This document shows, piece by piece, positions 44,952 through 53,762 of a stretch of 64,000 bases of DNA (positions are counted from its first letter, which is position 1; the number at the start of each line of letters is the position of its first letter). The stretch is from Verrucomicrobiia bacterium (GTDB taxonomy: Bacteria > Verrucomicrobiota > Verrucomicrobiia > Verrucomicrobiales > DEV007): NCBI GenBank assembly GCA_030425385.1, contig JAUIAH010000008.1, forward strand, positions 124,001-188,000. Reading direction: 5' to 3'. Below the pieces are notes generated by a model, which ran no database searches, had not been told where the DNA came from, and saw only the letters and a list, made by a program, of their open reading frames with translations. Both the position numbers and the translations under genes were made by a program.

Positions 44952-46889
44952 CTAGCCGCTCCTGCGAAAGCCCTGGCGCAGCTCGGTCCTGGAAGTCGCG
45001 CCCAAGGTGAAGGCACACGCGCCATAAGAAGCGATGCCCACGCCGATGAGCAACGTCAAGCTCAGGAGACATTGCCAGCGTCCCGAACGCAGGAAGTCGT
45101 CGAGGGCTTGATTGAGCACGAAGAGGAGGATCCCCATCAAGAGACTGGCCACGGCAATGCGCCACACACGATCAAGCAAACGTTTGTCCACCTGCAAGTA
45201 GCCGCGACGGCGAAGACCTATCGCTAACAACACCACATTCACCCAGGCCGCGATGCTCGTGGCCAAGGCGATGCCAATATGCCCGATGCCTTTCGAACGC
45301 AGCAAGTTGAAGAGGATCAGGCTGAAGACAATATTGGTCAGCACCGTCACCCCAGCGATGTACATCGGCGTCTTCGTATCTTCCCTCGCAAAGTAGCCAG
45401 GTTGCAGAACCTTGATGAGGACATAGCCAGGCAAGCCTAACGCAAAGGCACTCAGCGCCGGCGCCGTGGCCAGACTCTTCTGCAAGGTGAATTCACCCCC
45501 TTGAAACACGCCCGAAATGATGGGAAAAGCGATCACTAACAAGGCTATGGTCGCTGGCAAAGTGATGAGGAGCGAGTACTCGATTCCGCGATTGATACTC
45601 GTGAGGGCATCCGAGTCGCGCCGCGCGCGCACCGCGCGCGTGATATCAGGCAAAAGCACCACGCCAAAGGCGATCCCCACCATTCCGAGGGGTAATTGAT
45701 AGATCCGCTCCGAGTAATAGAGATAGGAAACCGCGTTCTGTTGAAACGAGGCGATGATGCCTCCGATGAGCAAATTAATCTGCTGGATACCCGCGCTCAT
45801 GATCCCCGGCCCCATGAGAAGAAACAAGCGTTTCATCTCCGGACTCATCTTGGGACGTACCAGACGGATGTGATACCCAGCGCGTCGGCAGGCCCACCAC
45901 AAGGCGCCCAATTGCACGAATCCTGCCACAAACACACACCATGCGAGAACATGCCCCGCCTTTCCTTTGCCTATCGTTGGCACAAAGATCACCAAGCCGA
46001 TGATAAAGATCACGTTTAGCATGATGGGCGCCGCCGCTGGCATGCCAAAGATGCGCACCGTATTCAGGACGCCACTTAGATGCGCCGCCAAGGCCATGCA
46101 GAGAAGATAGATGAAGGTGATGCGTGCCAAGGTCACGGTGAGATCAAAGGTGCCCGGATCATTGCGATATACTTGCAAGCGCACGTTCTCTTCACCCTGT
46201 CCACCCGCCGCGCGGACTTCTAATTCCACCGCCTCCGCTTCGAGCCCGTTCGGCAAGGGGAAGCGGACCGTTCCCCCATTGAGCAGCCGGAAACCGGCCG
46301 CGCCCTGCAGCGGTGCAGCCAAGGTGGGCGATGGTGGATGCTGACGGAAATCCCACAGCGCGCGGCGCTCACCTGCCTTCGTGATTAGATCAGCCTTGGT
46401 GAACGTGAGTTCAGGCGCTTTCGCCCCCTCACTTTCATAGAGAAGGAACACATCCTTGGCACCCGCCAGTTTGATAGGATTTGCCAGCCCTTCTAACACC
46501 TGTCCTTGGGCCACCCAGCCGGAATCCGCCTTGGCTTTGAAGCCGGGAGCGACCACAGACATGATCAGGCCCATGCAGGGAATCGCGATGAGCGTGGCGA
46601 TCGCCAAGACAAGGCCCAGCATGGAAAACGTGTGAGAGCCAAAGTGAACGGCTTCCTTCTTTCCATCGCCCTCGAGTTTCTTGGCAAACAATGGCACAAA
46701 AGCCGCATTGAACGCCCCTTCCCCAAAGATCCGACGGAACATATTGGGAAAACGAAAGGCTGTGAAGAAGGCATCCGTGACGAATGAAATGCCCACGATG
46801 CGCGAGATGAACACATCTCTCAGAAAGCCCAACACCCGGCTTATCGCCGTGAACCCACTCACTGTCGCCAAAGATCGTAGCTGCGCCAT
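44952..46889 (-). CDS. murJ: Lipid II flippase MurJ with an extra periplasmic loop
   Basis: 645 residues, longer than the usual 510-550. The N-terminal 'SGFTAISRVLGFLRDVFIS' and 'FRFPNMFRRIFGEGAFNAAFVPLF' are typical MurJ, and 'TRAVRARRDSDA' and 'ALGLPGYVLIKVLQPGYFAR' continue it; about 14 helices can be traced. Between TM3 (ending VVAPGF, 112-117) and the DPGTFDLTVTLARITF segment (244-259) that normally follows closely, about 125 residues are inserted. By the N-in topology this loop is periplasmic. It reads like a compact beta-rich domain ('KDVFLLYESEGAKAP', 'RFPLPNGLEAEAVELEVRA'). Essential role: moves lipid II to the outer leaflet for peptidoglycan assembly. Confidence 0.92.
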   Translation of the reverse strand: MAQLRSLATVSGFTAISRVLGFLRDVFISRIVGISFVTDAFFTAFRFPNMFRRIFGEGAFNAAFVPLFAKKLEGDGKKEAVHFGSHTFSMLGLVLAIATLIAIPCMGLIMSVVAPGFKAKADSGWVAQGQVLEGLANPIKLAGAKDVFLLYESEGAKAPELTFTKADLITKAGERRALWDFRQHPPSPTLAAPLQGAAGFRLLNGGTVRFPLPNGLEAEAVELEVRAAGGQGEENVRLQVYRNDPGTFDLTVTLARITFIYLLCMALAAHLSGVLNTVRIFGMPAAAPIMLNVIFIIGLVIFVPTIGKGKAGHVLAWCVFVAGFVQLGALWWACRRAGYHIRLVRPKMSPEMKRLFLLMGPGIMSAGIQQINLLIGGIIASFQQNAVSYLYYSERIYQLPLGMVGIAFGVVLLPDITRAVRARRDSDALTSINRGIEYSLLITLPATIALLVIAFPIISGVFQGGEFTLQKSLATAPALSAFALGLPGYVLIKVLQPGYFAREDTKTPMYIAGVTVLTNIVFSLILFNLLRSKGIGHIGIALATSIAAWVNVVLLAIGLRRRGYLQVDKRLLDRVWRIAVASLLMGILLFVLNQALDDFLRSGRWQCLLSLTLLIGVGIASYGACAFTLGATSRTELRQGFRRSG

Positions 46890-46951
46890 ATTGTCGAAAT
46901 CGAACCCATCCCTAACCTGGGAATGCGAAGAAACCAGCGAGAAGTCGGTGT

Positions 46952-47974
46952 TTAGAACGCGCCAAAGAAGGCAAAGTCACTGCCAATCCAATAACCAGTG
47001 ATCGAATCCCCCGGATAGGTGAACCCCGTGGGCGGACACTCTCCAGAACACTGCGCACCTTCGAACGTCGCCGCGAGGGCATTCACCCAAGTCAAATCCG
47101 CGTCGGAGAGATCCGCCTCATTGAAGTTGCTGGCACGCATGTCTGCTCGTAGCAGGATCGCATCCACAAAGATCGCCCAGCGAAACGACGCCTGCGCCAT
47201 GCGCGCATCCGTGAGGTCTGCTCCAGTGAAATCCGCCCCTTCCGCGCGGAACCCTTCATCCATCTCGACGTCATCCATGATAGCCCCTCTGAAACTTGCC
47301 CCGTCGGCATGCGCATCCCCCAAATTGGCATCATCCAGACGCGCCATGTCGAAACGCGCATTTGTCAGGGTCGCATCCTTCAAGCGCGCATCAACCAACC
47401 ACGCCTCCGAGAAGTCTGCTTCACTAGCATTCACCCGGCTGAGCCGGGCTCCCTTCATCGCCGCCCCGCGAAACGTGGCTGCACGCACATCGGCCCGCTC
47501 TAGGATCACCCAAGCCATGGACGCCTCAACAAATGTCGCATTGGCCATCGAGGCCCCTCGCAAGTTGGCTTTGTCGAGCGTGGCACCATCGAAATGCGCT
47601 GACGTCAAATCCGCCCCCTCAAGATTGATCCCCGACAGATCCAAACCTGACAGATTCGCCGAGCGAAGATCCAGAGACTCTGCTACCAGACGGAAATAGC
47701 CTTGGTTCTCCGAAAGAGCCACCCGCACGGAATGCGATTCCAAGGTTCCCCGCAAACGCTGAGCGGAGCCCTCACCAGTATCCTCCCATTGCTGCAGATC
47801 CTCACTTTGCTCTAAGCGCAACGCGGGCGCCAACACCGCCGTGTCGATGACCGACTGCTCTGTCCAGGTCACCGTCACTTCCCCTTCGCCGCGCACGATC
47901 GAGAGCGTCGGCTCGGCACTGATGCAGACCTGCCCCATCACCCAACTGATGGCCAAGAAGAGCGCGCGTTTCAT
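46952..47974 (-). CDS. Secreted pentapeptide-repeat protein
   Basis: 340 residues from ATG 47974 with a signal peptide (MKRALFLAISWVMGQVCIS). A beta domain (about 24-100) precedes tandem pentapeptide repeats of the A(D/N)LxX type from about 104 to 310, for example 'ANLSGLDLSGINLEGADLTS', 'ADFTGADLTDARMAQASFRW' and 'ADLSDADLTWVNALAATFEG', which should form a right-handed quadrilateral beta-helix. The final stretch has a Cys pair ('GAQCSGECPPTG'). Such proteins are structural or binding modules; a specific role is unknown. Same strand as murJ, 62 bp upstream of it. Confidence 0.85.
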   Translation of the reverse strand: MKRALFLAISWVMGQVCISAEPTLSIVRGEGEVTVTWTEQSVIDTAVLAPALRLEQSEDLQQWEDTGEGSAQRLRGTLESHSVRVALSENQGYFRLVAESLDLRSANLSGLDLSGINLEGADLTSAHFDGATLDKANLRGASMANATFVEASMAWVILERADVRAATFRGAAMKGARLSRVNASEADFSEAWLVDARLKDATLTNARFDMARLDDANLGDAHADGASFRGAIMDDVEMDEGFRAEGADFTGADLTDARMAQASFRWAIFVDAILLRADMRASNFNEADLSDADLTWVNALAATFEGAQCSGECPPTGFTYPGDSITGYWIGSDFAFFGAF

Positions 47975-48161
47975 CACCCCATAACCAACGTGGCGGCGAC
48001 AACCGAATGCAAGGACGATCTGCGCTGGTCGAGCTCTTGCGTTTTCTCATGAAGTAGACCCGGAAGGTGCTGAACGGCGGCGCCTCGGAAGGAACCCTTC
48101 CCAACGCCCATCCCCGTGCATTCTTCACGCTCTTGTCTGCGCACGAACTCTTCGTCGAGCT

Positions 48162-48210
48162 TTCACACAGCCTTCACACTCCTTTCACCTTGAGAGTCCA
48201 GGCTCTTCAC
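48162..48210 (+). promoter_or_regulatory. CreB 'cre tag' array: TTCAC repeats at 11-bp period
   Basis: TTCAC occurs at 48162-48166, 48173-48177 and 48184-48188, each separated by exactly 6 bp, and again at 48206-48210, two further 11-bp steps on (the intermediate position 48195-48199 is degenerate, AGTCC). In enterobacteria CreB binds TTCAC-N6-TTCAC. The array ends one base before the start codon of the first gene of a run that contains creD, creB and creC, and its direct orientation agrees with that transcript. Confidence 0.75.
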
Positions 48211-48211
48211 G

Positions 48212-49897
48212 ATGAAAGCCCTGCTTCTGATCCTTCCATGGACACTCCTCACCACCCTTCCCACCGTCGGAGAAGGAACCCCTTCCCCACCGCTCGCCCT
48301 GGAGACGGCACAGGTGACCCTACCCTACGACGAACTTCTCCGCCTGTGGAAAGCAGCCTCTCCGCCTCCTCCAGAAACGTCTCTCACACAAGCGCCACCT
48401 GTGGATTTCGCGATCACTCAGGCTTCCTACCAGCTAGACCTCAGCGCGCAACCTCCGACCATCCGGGCCGAGTGGCGGGTAGACCAGTTTCTTAGCGGGT
48501 GGCAATTGATCCCTCTGCTAGGCGGAGATGTGCATCTCCAAGGCCAACTTCCCGAGGGCCGCCATCTCGTGTGGCGAGACGAATTCCTCACCCTCATGCA
48601 GTCCGAGGCAGGGGGCGATACCATTGCCCTCACCTTCTTCCTTGAGGACTCGATGCTCCGATCTCCTGAAGGCGTCACCCTGATGGAGACACGCGCCACT
48701 GCCAGGCAATTCACCATCGTAGGCACCTCTCCCGACTGGCAACTGACGGTCAATGGCCAAGCCGTCTCCGACGACCAGCTTCCTAGCGGAAACGCAACGG
48801 GCAATCTGGTGCTTCGGCTAGAGCCCGCTAGCGCGGTCTCGCCCACCAGCGTTCCCTCTCTTTGGTCGACCCAATCCGAGAGCGTTGTCCGGCTATCCGA
48901 AAGCGAAGGCCACCTCCTCATTCACGGCAGGCTCTACCTTCGCGCCACCGAGGGAAATGGGCTCACCGGCACCTTGCAGTTTCCCATCGATGCGACTGAC
49001 ATTGTCCTGGAGGGAAGCGATTTGTCCGAATGGAAGCAGACGCGCGTGGATGGCCAGCGCCAGGTCGATCTCACTTGGGAGACGCCCGATGTCCCCTCGC
49101 GTGTCCTCACCATGTCCTACAAATTGCCTCTGCCACCCTTTGCCGACGCATGGGCCCTTCACGCGCCCACAGGTTCCGCAACCTCTGGGCGCCATCGCTT
49201 TACCTTGGTGCGGCCTAATGGCCTGACCTTCGCAGTCGACGGCCTCCGCGAAGGCTTAGAAGTGACCACGCTGCCCTCGTGGCTGCCAGCAGATCTATCG
49301 GAGACCGCGGTGCTCGATCAGGTCGATCGGGAGGGAACGGCCACGGTCACGCTTTCCGTGCAATCCACCCCAGAGAGCGCACCCATCCCCAGCGTCATCC
49401 CTAGCGCCAGCTTCCGCACTCGCTTGGTGGCGGACGGCGCTGTGTTAGTCGAAGCATCCTACCAAATCGCTCACGAAGGCCATAGCCATTGGGAGGTCAC
49501 CCTTCCTGAAGATGCGTCTCTCCTCACCGCAACCGTAAACGGCGACGGACGGCAACCGCACCAAGAGGAATCGCTGTTGTCCTTTCCACTCACCTCCTCC
49601 GCTACCAAAGAAAGCAAAGTCACCTTCAGCTACACTCAGAAGCTTGACGCCCTTGACCCGATCACGGGCAAGCTGCGTATGGAACTCCCTCTCACGGCTC
49701 TCTTCATTGATCGCCTTCAGTGGGCACTCACCATCCCGCAAGGTTACGAGATCGAGGCCACCGAGGGCAATGTTTCCCATGACCGCACGCAAGGAGCCAC
49801 ATCGCCATCATCGACCTTACATTTGCTCAAGGAACTCTGTCGCGACGAACGCCCAGGGATCGATCTCTACTACCGCCGTTCGTCTACCCAATCCTAA
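48212..49897 (+). CDS. Exported protein of unknown function, first gene of the Cre operon
   Basis: 561 residues with signal peptide MKALLLILPWTLLTTLPTVGEG and no other clear membrane helix, so periplasmic or secreted. It is beta-rich ('WQLTVNGQAVSDDQLPSGN', 'GRHRFTLVRPNGLTFAVDGL', 'ASFRTRLVADGAVLVEASY'), with repeated two-strand units and several Trp, but no family was recognised. The ATG lies 1 bp after the last TTCAC repeat, and creD starts 20 bp after the stop, so it probably belongs to the CreBC-controlled transcript. In that context a periplasmic signal-sensing or stress role alongside CreD is a working guess only. Confidence 0.65.
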   Translation: MKALLLILPWTLLTTLPTVGEGTPSPPLALETAQVTLPYDELLRLWKAASPPPPETSLTQAPPVDFAITQASYQLDLSAQPPTIRAEWRVDQFLSGWQLIPLLGGDVHLQGQLPEGRHLVWRDEFLTLMQSEAGGDTIALTFFLEDSMLRSPEGVTLMETRATARQFTIVGTSPDWQLTVNGQAVSDDQLPSGNATGNLVLRLEPASAVSPTSVPSLWSTQSESVVRLSESEGHLLIHGRLYLRATEGNGLTGTLQFPIDATDIVLEGSDLSEWKQTRVDGQRQVDLTWETPDVPSRVLTMSYKLPLPPFADAWALHAPTGSATSGRHRFTLVRPNGLTFAVDGLREGLEVTTLPSWLPADLSETAVLDQVDREGTATVTLSVQSTPESAPIPSVIPSASFRTRLVADGAVLVEASYQIAHEGHSHWEVTLPEDASLLTATVNGDGRQPHQEESLLSFPLTSSATKESKVTFSYTQKLDALDPITGKLRMELPLTALFIDRLQWALTIPQGYEIEATEGNVSHDRTQGATSPSSTLHLLKELCRDERPGIDLYYRRSSTQS

Positions 49898-49917
49898 CTG
49901 AAACCGCCTTTTCAAAG

Positions 49918-51141
49918 ATGACCATTCCTCGATTCATCGCTATCATTCTTATCTTCGTCGGAGCTTGCCTGGCATGGGCCATGCTCGGAAGTGCCCTGAC
50001 TTACCGGGCGACCAATTTCTCGTCTCGTCTTCATTCTGAAGTCGTGCAGAACTGGGGTGCCCCCATGATCCAAGGCCACCCGGAGGTCTACTACGAAACG
50101 ACCGGGGGCATCGCCGCACGACGTCATGTACTCCCAGAACGGAGCGACGTTGAAGTGGACTTACACTACGACAAGAAGAAGAAAGGTCTCTTCTGGCATC
50201 GCACCTACACCGCGACTTTCCGAGCGCGCTATCAAATTACCAATCCTACGCCCATTGCGCAGACCGTCTACGTGGGCTTCAAGTTTCCCTGTGAAGGCAC
50301 GCGCTATGATCAATTCACGTTCACCATTGGCGATCGCGAGAGCGCGCAAGATCCGAGCCAGAGTTGTGGCCTCACGGAATCGGTACGGCTAGAGGCTGGG
50401 GAAAGCGTTCCAGTCACGATCACCTATCGCGCGGGCGGAGTGGACCATTGGCTCTACTCCTTTGGCAATCATGCACGGGTGCGCCAATTCACACTCGCTC
50501 TCACCACCAATTTCCACGACATCAATATTCCGTTAGGCGCCCAATCGCCCACCGAACGCGAACAGACTGAGGACGGCTGGCGTTTGCAGTGGGCCTATAC
50601 GGACGTGATTCATGCCCAGGGAGCTGTCGGCTCGGATAAAGGTGCCATCGGCATGGACATGCCCAAGGTTCTCAATCCAGGGCCCGTCGCCGCCCGGATG
50701 GCCTTCTTCGCTCCCGTATCGCTACTCTTCTATTTCACCGTGCTCATCATCATGGCCACGCTCCGCGAAGTGCGCCTCCATCCTGTGAACTATTTCTTCC
50801 TCGCCGCGGGATGTTTCGCCTTTCAATTGCTCTTTGCTTACACGGTGGATCTGATGGCCATTCATTGGGCCTTTCTCGTCGCTGCGGGCGTGTCCACGCT
50901 GCTCGTCAGCGGGTATCTTTGGCGGGCTGTGGATGCAGCTTTTGCCAGGCTATCCTTCGCCGCTCAGTTAGGATTCATGATCCTCTTCAGCTACAGCTTC
51001 TTCTTCGATGGACTCACCGGAATCACCATCGCCGTTGGTGCGGTCGTCACCTTGGCCATCCTCATGACGGTGACCGCGAAGGTTGACTGGTCCACGAAAT
51101 TCCGTCTCCCCTCCCGGAAGGCATCCTTGCCCCAAACGTAG
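49918..51141 (+). CDS. creD: CreD-family inner-membrane protein
   Basis: 407 residues. One N-terminal helix (IAIILIFVGACLAWAMLG) and a periplasmic domain of about 220 residues precede five or six closely packed helices ('VSLLFYFTVLIIMATLREVR', 'LHPVNYFFLAAGCFAFQLLF', 'LLVSGYLWRAVDAAFARLSF', 'VVTLAILMTVTAKVDWSTK'), ending with the 'VDW' typical of CreD. 'LHPVNYFFL' aligns with the 'LHPVQYLLVG' block of E. coli CreD. The family alters beta-lactam and colicin sensitivity in enterobacteria and is controlled by CreBC. Here creB and creC follow, reversing the order creA-creB-creC-creD of E. coli. The family call is fairly sure. Confidence 0.85.
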   Translation: MTIPRFIAIILIFVGACLAWAMLGSALTYRATNFSSRLHSEVVQNWGAPMIQGHPEVYYETTGGIAARRHVLPERSDVEVDLHYDKKKKGLFWHRTYTATFRARYQITNPTPIAQTVYVGFKFPCEGTRYDQFTFTIGDRESAQDPSQSCGLTESVRLEAGESVPVTITYRAGGVDHWLYSFGNHARVRQFTLALTTNFHDINIPLGAQSPTEREQTEDGWRLQWAYTDVIHAQGAVGSDKGAIGMDMPKVLNPGPVAARMAFFAPVSLLFYFTVLIIMATLREVRLHPVNYFFLAAGCFAFQLLFAYTVDLMAIHWAFLVAAGVSTLLVSGYLWRAVDAAFARLSFAAQLGFMILFSYSFFFDGLTGITIAVGAVVTLAILMTVTAKVDWSTKFRLPSRKASLPQT

Positions 51142-51173
51142 ATGCCATGCATGATGCGTCGCGCCCTGCCTGC

Positions 51174-51884
51174 ATGACCAATCTCCGCAAACAACGCATT
51201 CTCATTGTCGAAGATGAACCATCGATCCTCGACAATATCGCCTATTCGTTAGAGACAGAGGGATTCGATCCCGTGGGATGCCACACAGGTGGCGATGCCT
51301 TGGAGCGTTTCCAAGAGGGATTCGATCTCGCCGTGCTCGATGTCGGACTCCCCGATGTGAGCGGTTTTGAGTTGTGCAAGCAGATCCGAGAGCAATCACG
51401 TCTCCCTATCATCTTTCTCACCGCACGCGCTTCGGAAGTGGATCGCATTGTTGGTCTGGAGATTGGGGGCGATGACTACATGGTGAAGCCCTTCAGCCCG
51501 CGAGAGTTAAGCGCACGCGTGAAGGCGGTGCTGCGACGCACGCAGGAACGTGATCCACCCCTCGCCGCCCCGCCCACCGCCGCTTCTCCGAGCCATCCCT
51601 TCCTCATTGATGACGAACGCATTCAGATCAGTTACTTTGGCACCGTTCTGACATTATCCTCGACTGAATTCCGCTTGCTCCGTCTCCTCTGTCGTCATCC
51701 TGGAAGGGTCTACTCGCGCGCGCAGTTGATGAACAGTGTGTGGGAGGAGCCGGAAACCGCCATGGAACGCACGGTGGATGCCCACGTGAAGAGCCTCCGC
51801 GCGAAGATGAAAGCCGTCCGGCCCGAGGTGGATCCGATTGAGACGCATCGCGGCATGGGCTACTCGCTCAGAGAAGACTGGTGA
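51174..51884 (+). CDS. creB: CreB-like response regulator
   Basis: 236 residues from ATG 51174 (an in-frame ATG at 51147 adds nine). The receiver has the acidic pocket VEDEPS (13-16), phospho-acceptor Asp56 in LAVLDVGLPD and 'IVGLEIGGDDYMVKPFSPRE'. The winged-helix domain contains 'RVYSRAQLMNSVWEEPETAM' and 'RTVDAHVKSLRAKMKA', closing with 'THRGMGYSLR'. 'LDVGLPDVSGFELC', 'ARASEVDRIVGLEIGGDDY' and 'RGMGYSLR' match E. coli CreB closely, better than other OmpR-class regulators. It should bind the TTCAC array at 48162-48210. It follows creD and overlaps creC by 4 bp. Confidence 0.88.
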   Translation: MTNLRKQRILIVEDEPSILDNIAYSLETEGFDPVGCHTGGDALERFQEGFDLAVLDVGLPDVSGFELCKQIREQSRLPIIFLTARASEVDRIVGLEIGGDDYMVKPFSPRELSARVKAVLRRTQERDPPLAAPPTAASPSHPFLIDDERIQISYFGTVLTLSSTEFRLLRLLCRHPGRVYSRAQLMNSVWEEPETAMERTVDAHVKSLRAKMKAVRPEVDPIETHRGMGYSLREDW

Positions 51885-53329
51885 GCACGTCCGTCCGCAT
51901 TCTCATCGCCTTCCTCTTCCTCCTCTTCGGAGGCCTGGTCTACTTTGCTAATGATCTGACGGAACGGGTAGAGCGTCAGTACATGGAGGCCGCGGAAGAA
52001 CCGATGGTCGATGCGGCACAAGTGATGGCCGCCTGGGTGGAAACGTTAGTGCGAGACGATGGCACGATCGATGTGTCCCCCTTGCGAGAGACGTTTGGCC
52101 GTGCCCATCAACGCCGTTTCCTCGCCAAGATCTACAACTTTGAGAAAGTCGCCCTCAGCCTTCATCTCTACGTGACTGATGCGAATGGGATCGTCCTCTT
52201 TGATTCTCGTGGCAAGGCTGAAGGCGAGAATTATCGCTGGATGTTAGATGTGGGTCGCACGTTGAAAGGCGAGTATGGAGCGCGTTCCTCACGCACGGAT
52301 GAGGCGAACGCGTTCTCCTCCGTTCTCTTCGTCGCCGCTCCAGTGCGGCGAGGCGACGCCATCGTGGGCGTGGCCAGCGTTTCCAAGCCTCAGGCAGACA
52401 TGTTTCCGTTCATGGAAGAAACGAAGGCGCACATCCGTTGGATGGCTCTCAGCAGTTTTGTGGGCATGGCGCTCCTTGCCAGTGTCTTCACCAATTGGTT
52501 GGCCAGCCCCATCCGCAAGCTTACCACCTATGTACAACAGTTGGGACGAAAGGAGCGTCCTCCGACTCCCAAACTACGTGGAAGCGAAGCTCGCACCCTT
52601 GGCGAAGCGTTTGAGCATCTGCGAGACAAGTTGGAGGGACGCCAGTATGTCGAGGGCTATGTGAGGACACTCACGCATGAAATGAAGAGTCCCATTGCGG
52701 CCATCAAAGGAGCGGCTGAACTCCTGCAGGAGGACGCCATGCCCATCGAGAAACGCACGCGATTTCTCCAGAACATCCATGCGGAAACCACTCGCATGCA
52801 GAATGTCATTGATCGTTTGCTAGCCCTTTCCAGTGTAGAGAATCGCAAAGCGCTCGATGACGCCACCACTCTCGACCTCAGCATGCTCGCCAACGCTGTT
52901 GCGGATGCCTATGGAGCCGCCTTGGAAGCACATGCTCATTCCCTGGAGATGAGCACTCCTGCCGACGCCTGGGTGCGTGGGGAGAGCGTGCTTTTAGAAA
53001 TGGCACTCGGCAATCTCCTGCAGAACGCGATCGATTTCTCTCCACCTGGAGGCCGCATATGGGTTGATGTTAGCCAATCGACCAATGGCGTTCGCTTGGA
53101 CGTGTGCGACGAGGGCCCCGGCGTCCCTGAGTATGCCCTCAAGAAGGCATTCGACCATTTCTATTCCTTGCAACGACCAGACTCGGGCAAGAAGAGTTCC
53201 GGTCTTGGGCTCTGCCTTGTCCGAGAGATCATGGAACTGCACGGAGGCATGGCGAGCATTCACAATCGTTCAGAAGGCGGCACCTGCGCACGCCTGCAAT
53301 TTCCACCCATCTTCAGCGACACGCCCTAG
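51881..53329 (+). CDS. creC: CreC-like sensor histidine kinase
   Basis: 482 residues starting with GTG 51881 in a GTGA overlap with creB. TM1 lies near 7-23 and TM2 near 187-206, enclosing a sensor with 'LSLHLYVTDANGIVLFDSRG' and 'GEYGARSSRTDEANAFSSVL', both closely like E. coli CreC ('VYMTDAQGKVLFDS', 'GQYGARST'). The HisKA box is 'YVRTLTHEMKSPIAAIKGAA' with His266; the N-box is 'NLLQNAIDFSPPGG', then 'DEGPGVPEYALKKAFDHFYS' and 'KSSGLGLCLVREIMELHGG'. This indicates a functional CreC. In enterobacteria it responds to carbon source and penicillin-binding-protein inhibition; the signal here is untested. Confidence 0.9.
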   Translation: MSTSVRILIAFLFLLFGGLVYFANDLTERVERQYMEAAEEPMVDAAQVMAAWVETLVRDDGTIDVSPLRETFGRAHQRRFLAKIYNFEKVALSLHLYVTDANGIVLFDSRGKAEGENYRWMLDVGRTLKGEYGARSSRTDEANAFSSVLFVAAPVRRGDAIVGVASVSKPQADMFPFMEETKAHIRWMALSSFVGMALLASVFTNWLASPIRKLTTYVQQLGRKERPPTPKLRGSEARTLGEAFEHLRDKLEGRQYVEGYVRTLTHEMKSPIAAIKGAAELLQEDAMPIEKRTRFLQNIHAETTRMQNVIDRLLALSSVENRKALDDATTLDLSMLANAVADAYGAALEAHAHSLEMSTPADAWVRGESVLLEMALGNLLQNAIDFSPPGGRIWVDVSQSTNGVRLDVCDEGPGVPEYALKKAFDHFYSLQRPDSGKKSSGLGLCLVREIMELHGGMASIHNRSEGGTCARLQFPPIFSDTP

Positions 53330-53330
53330 C

Positions 53331-53762
53331 ATGACTCCGCGCACCCTTATCATTACATTGCTCGCATGCTGCCTGAGTCACTGTGCGTATCCGAACGCGA
53401 ATCTCCAGCCATTCGTCTCCGATGGCTGCTCCTGTTTTCCCGATGGCACCCTCGCAGACCCACAGAAGTGGCGTGCCGCCTGCGTGAGACATGATTGGGC
53501 CTATTGGCAGGGTGGCACCGCTACGGATCGCCTCAAGGCGGATCGGGCGCTGCGCCAAGCACTCCTCTCCAAAGGCCATCCGCTCACGGCTCACATCGCC
53601 TACCTCGGCGTGCGCGCGGGTGGTCATCCCCTCCTTCCCACTCCCTGGCGCTGGGGTTACGGGTGGCCCTATCCGCGCGGTTACCGATCCTTGCAGAAAC
53701 ACGAACACGACCAGATTCATGCAGACGACTTCTCAAATGCTATCCGCGCAGAACGTGATTGA
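53331..53762 (+). CDS. Phospholipase A2-like putative lipoprotein
   Basis: 143 residues from ATG 53331, 1 bp after the creC stop. The N-terminus MTPRTLIITLLACCLSHC carries a lipobox-like LLAC (Cys13). 'DGCSCFPDGTLADPQKWRAA' then CVRHDWAYWQGGT places Cys51, His54 and Asp55 in the CxxxHDxxY pattern of the phospholipase A2 fold, and a second Asp (71) in RLKADRALRQAL fits the paired acidic residue. Prokaryotic PLA2-like proteins hydrolyse membrane lipids or serve other envelope roles. The calcium-binding loop is short. It is the fifth gene of the Cre transcript; the 3' end overlaps the cupin gene by 44 bp. Confidence 0.65.
   Translation: MTPRTLIITLLACCLSHCAYPNANLQPFVSDGCSCFPDGTLADPQKWRAACVRHDWAYWQGGTATDRLKADRALRQALLSKGHPLTAHIAYLGVRAGGHPLLPTPWRWGYGWPYPRGYRSLQKHEHDQIHADDFSNAIRAERD

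Noticed and set aside
48124..48128. A fifth TTCAC upstream of the cre-tag array
   Set aside because: It lies 38 bp before the first array copy, not a multiple of 11 bp, so it is treated as chance.
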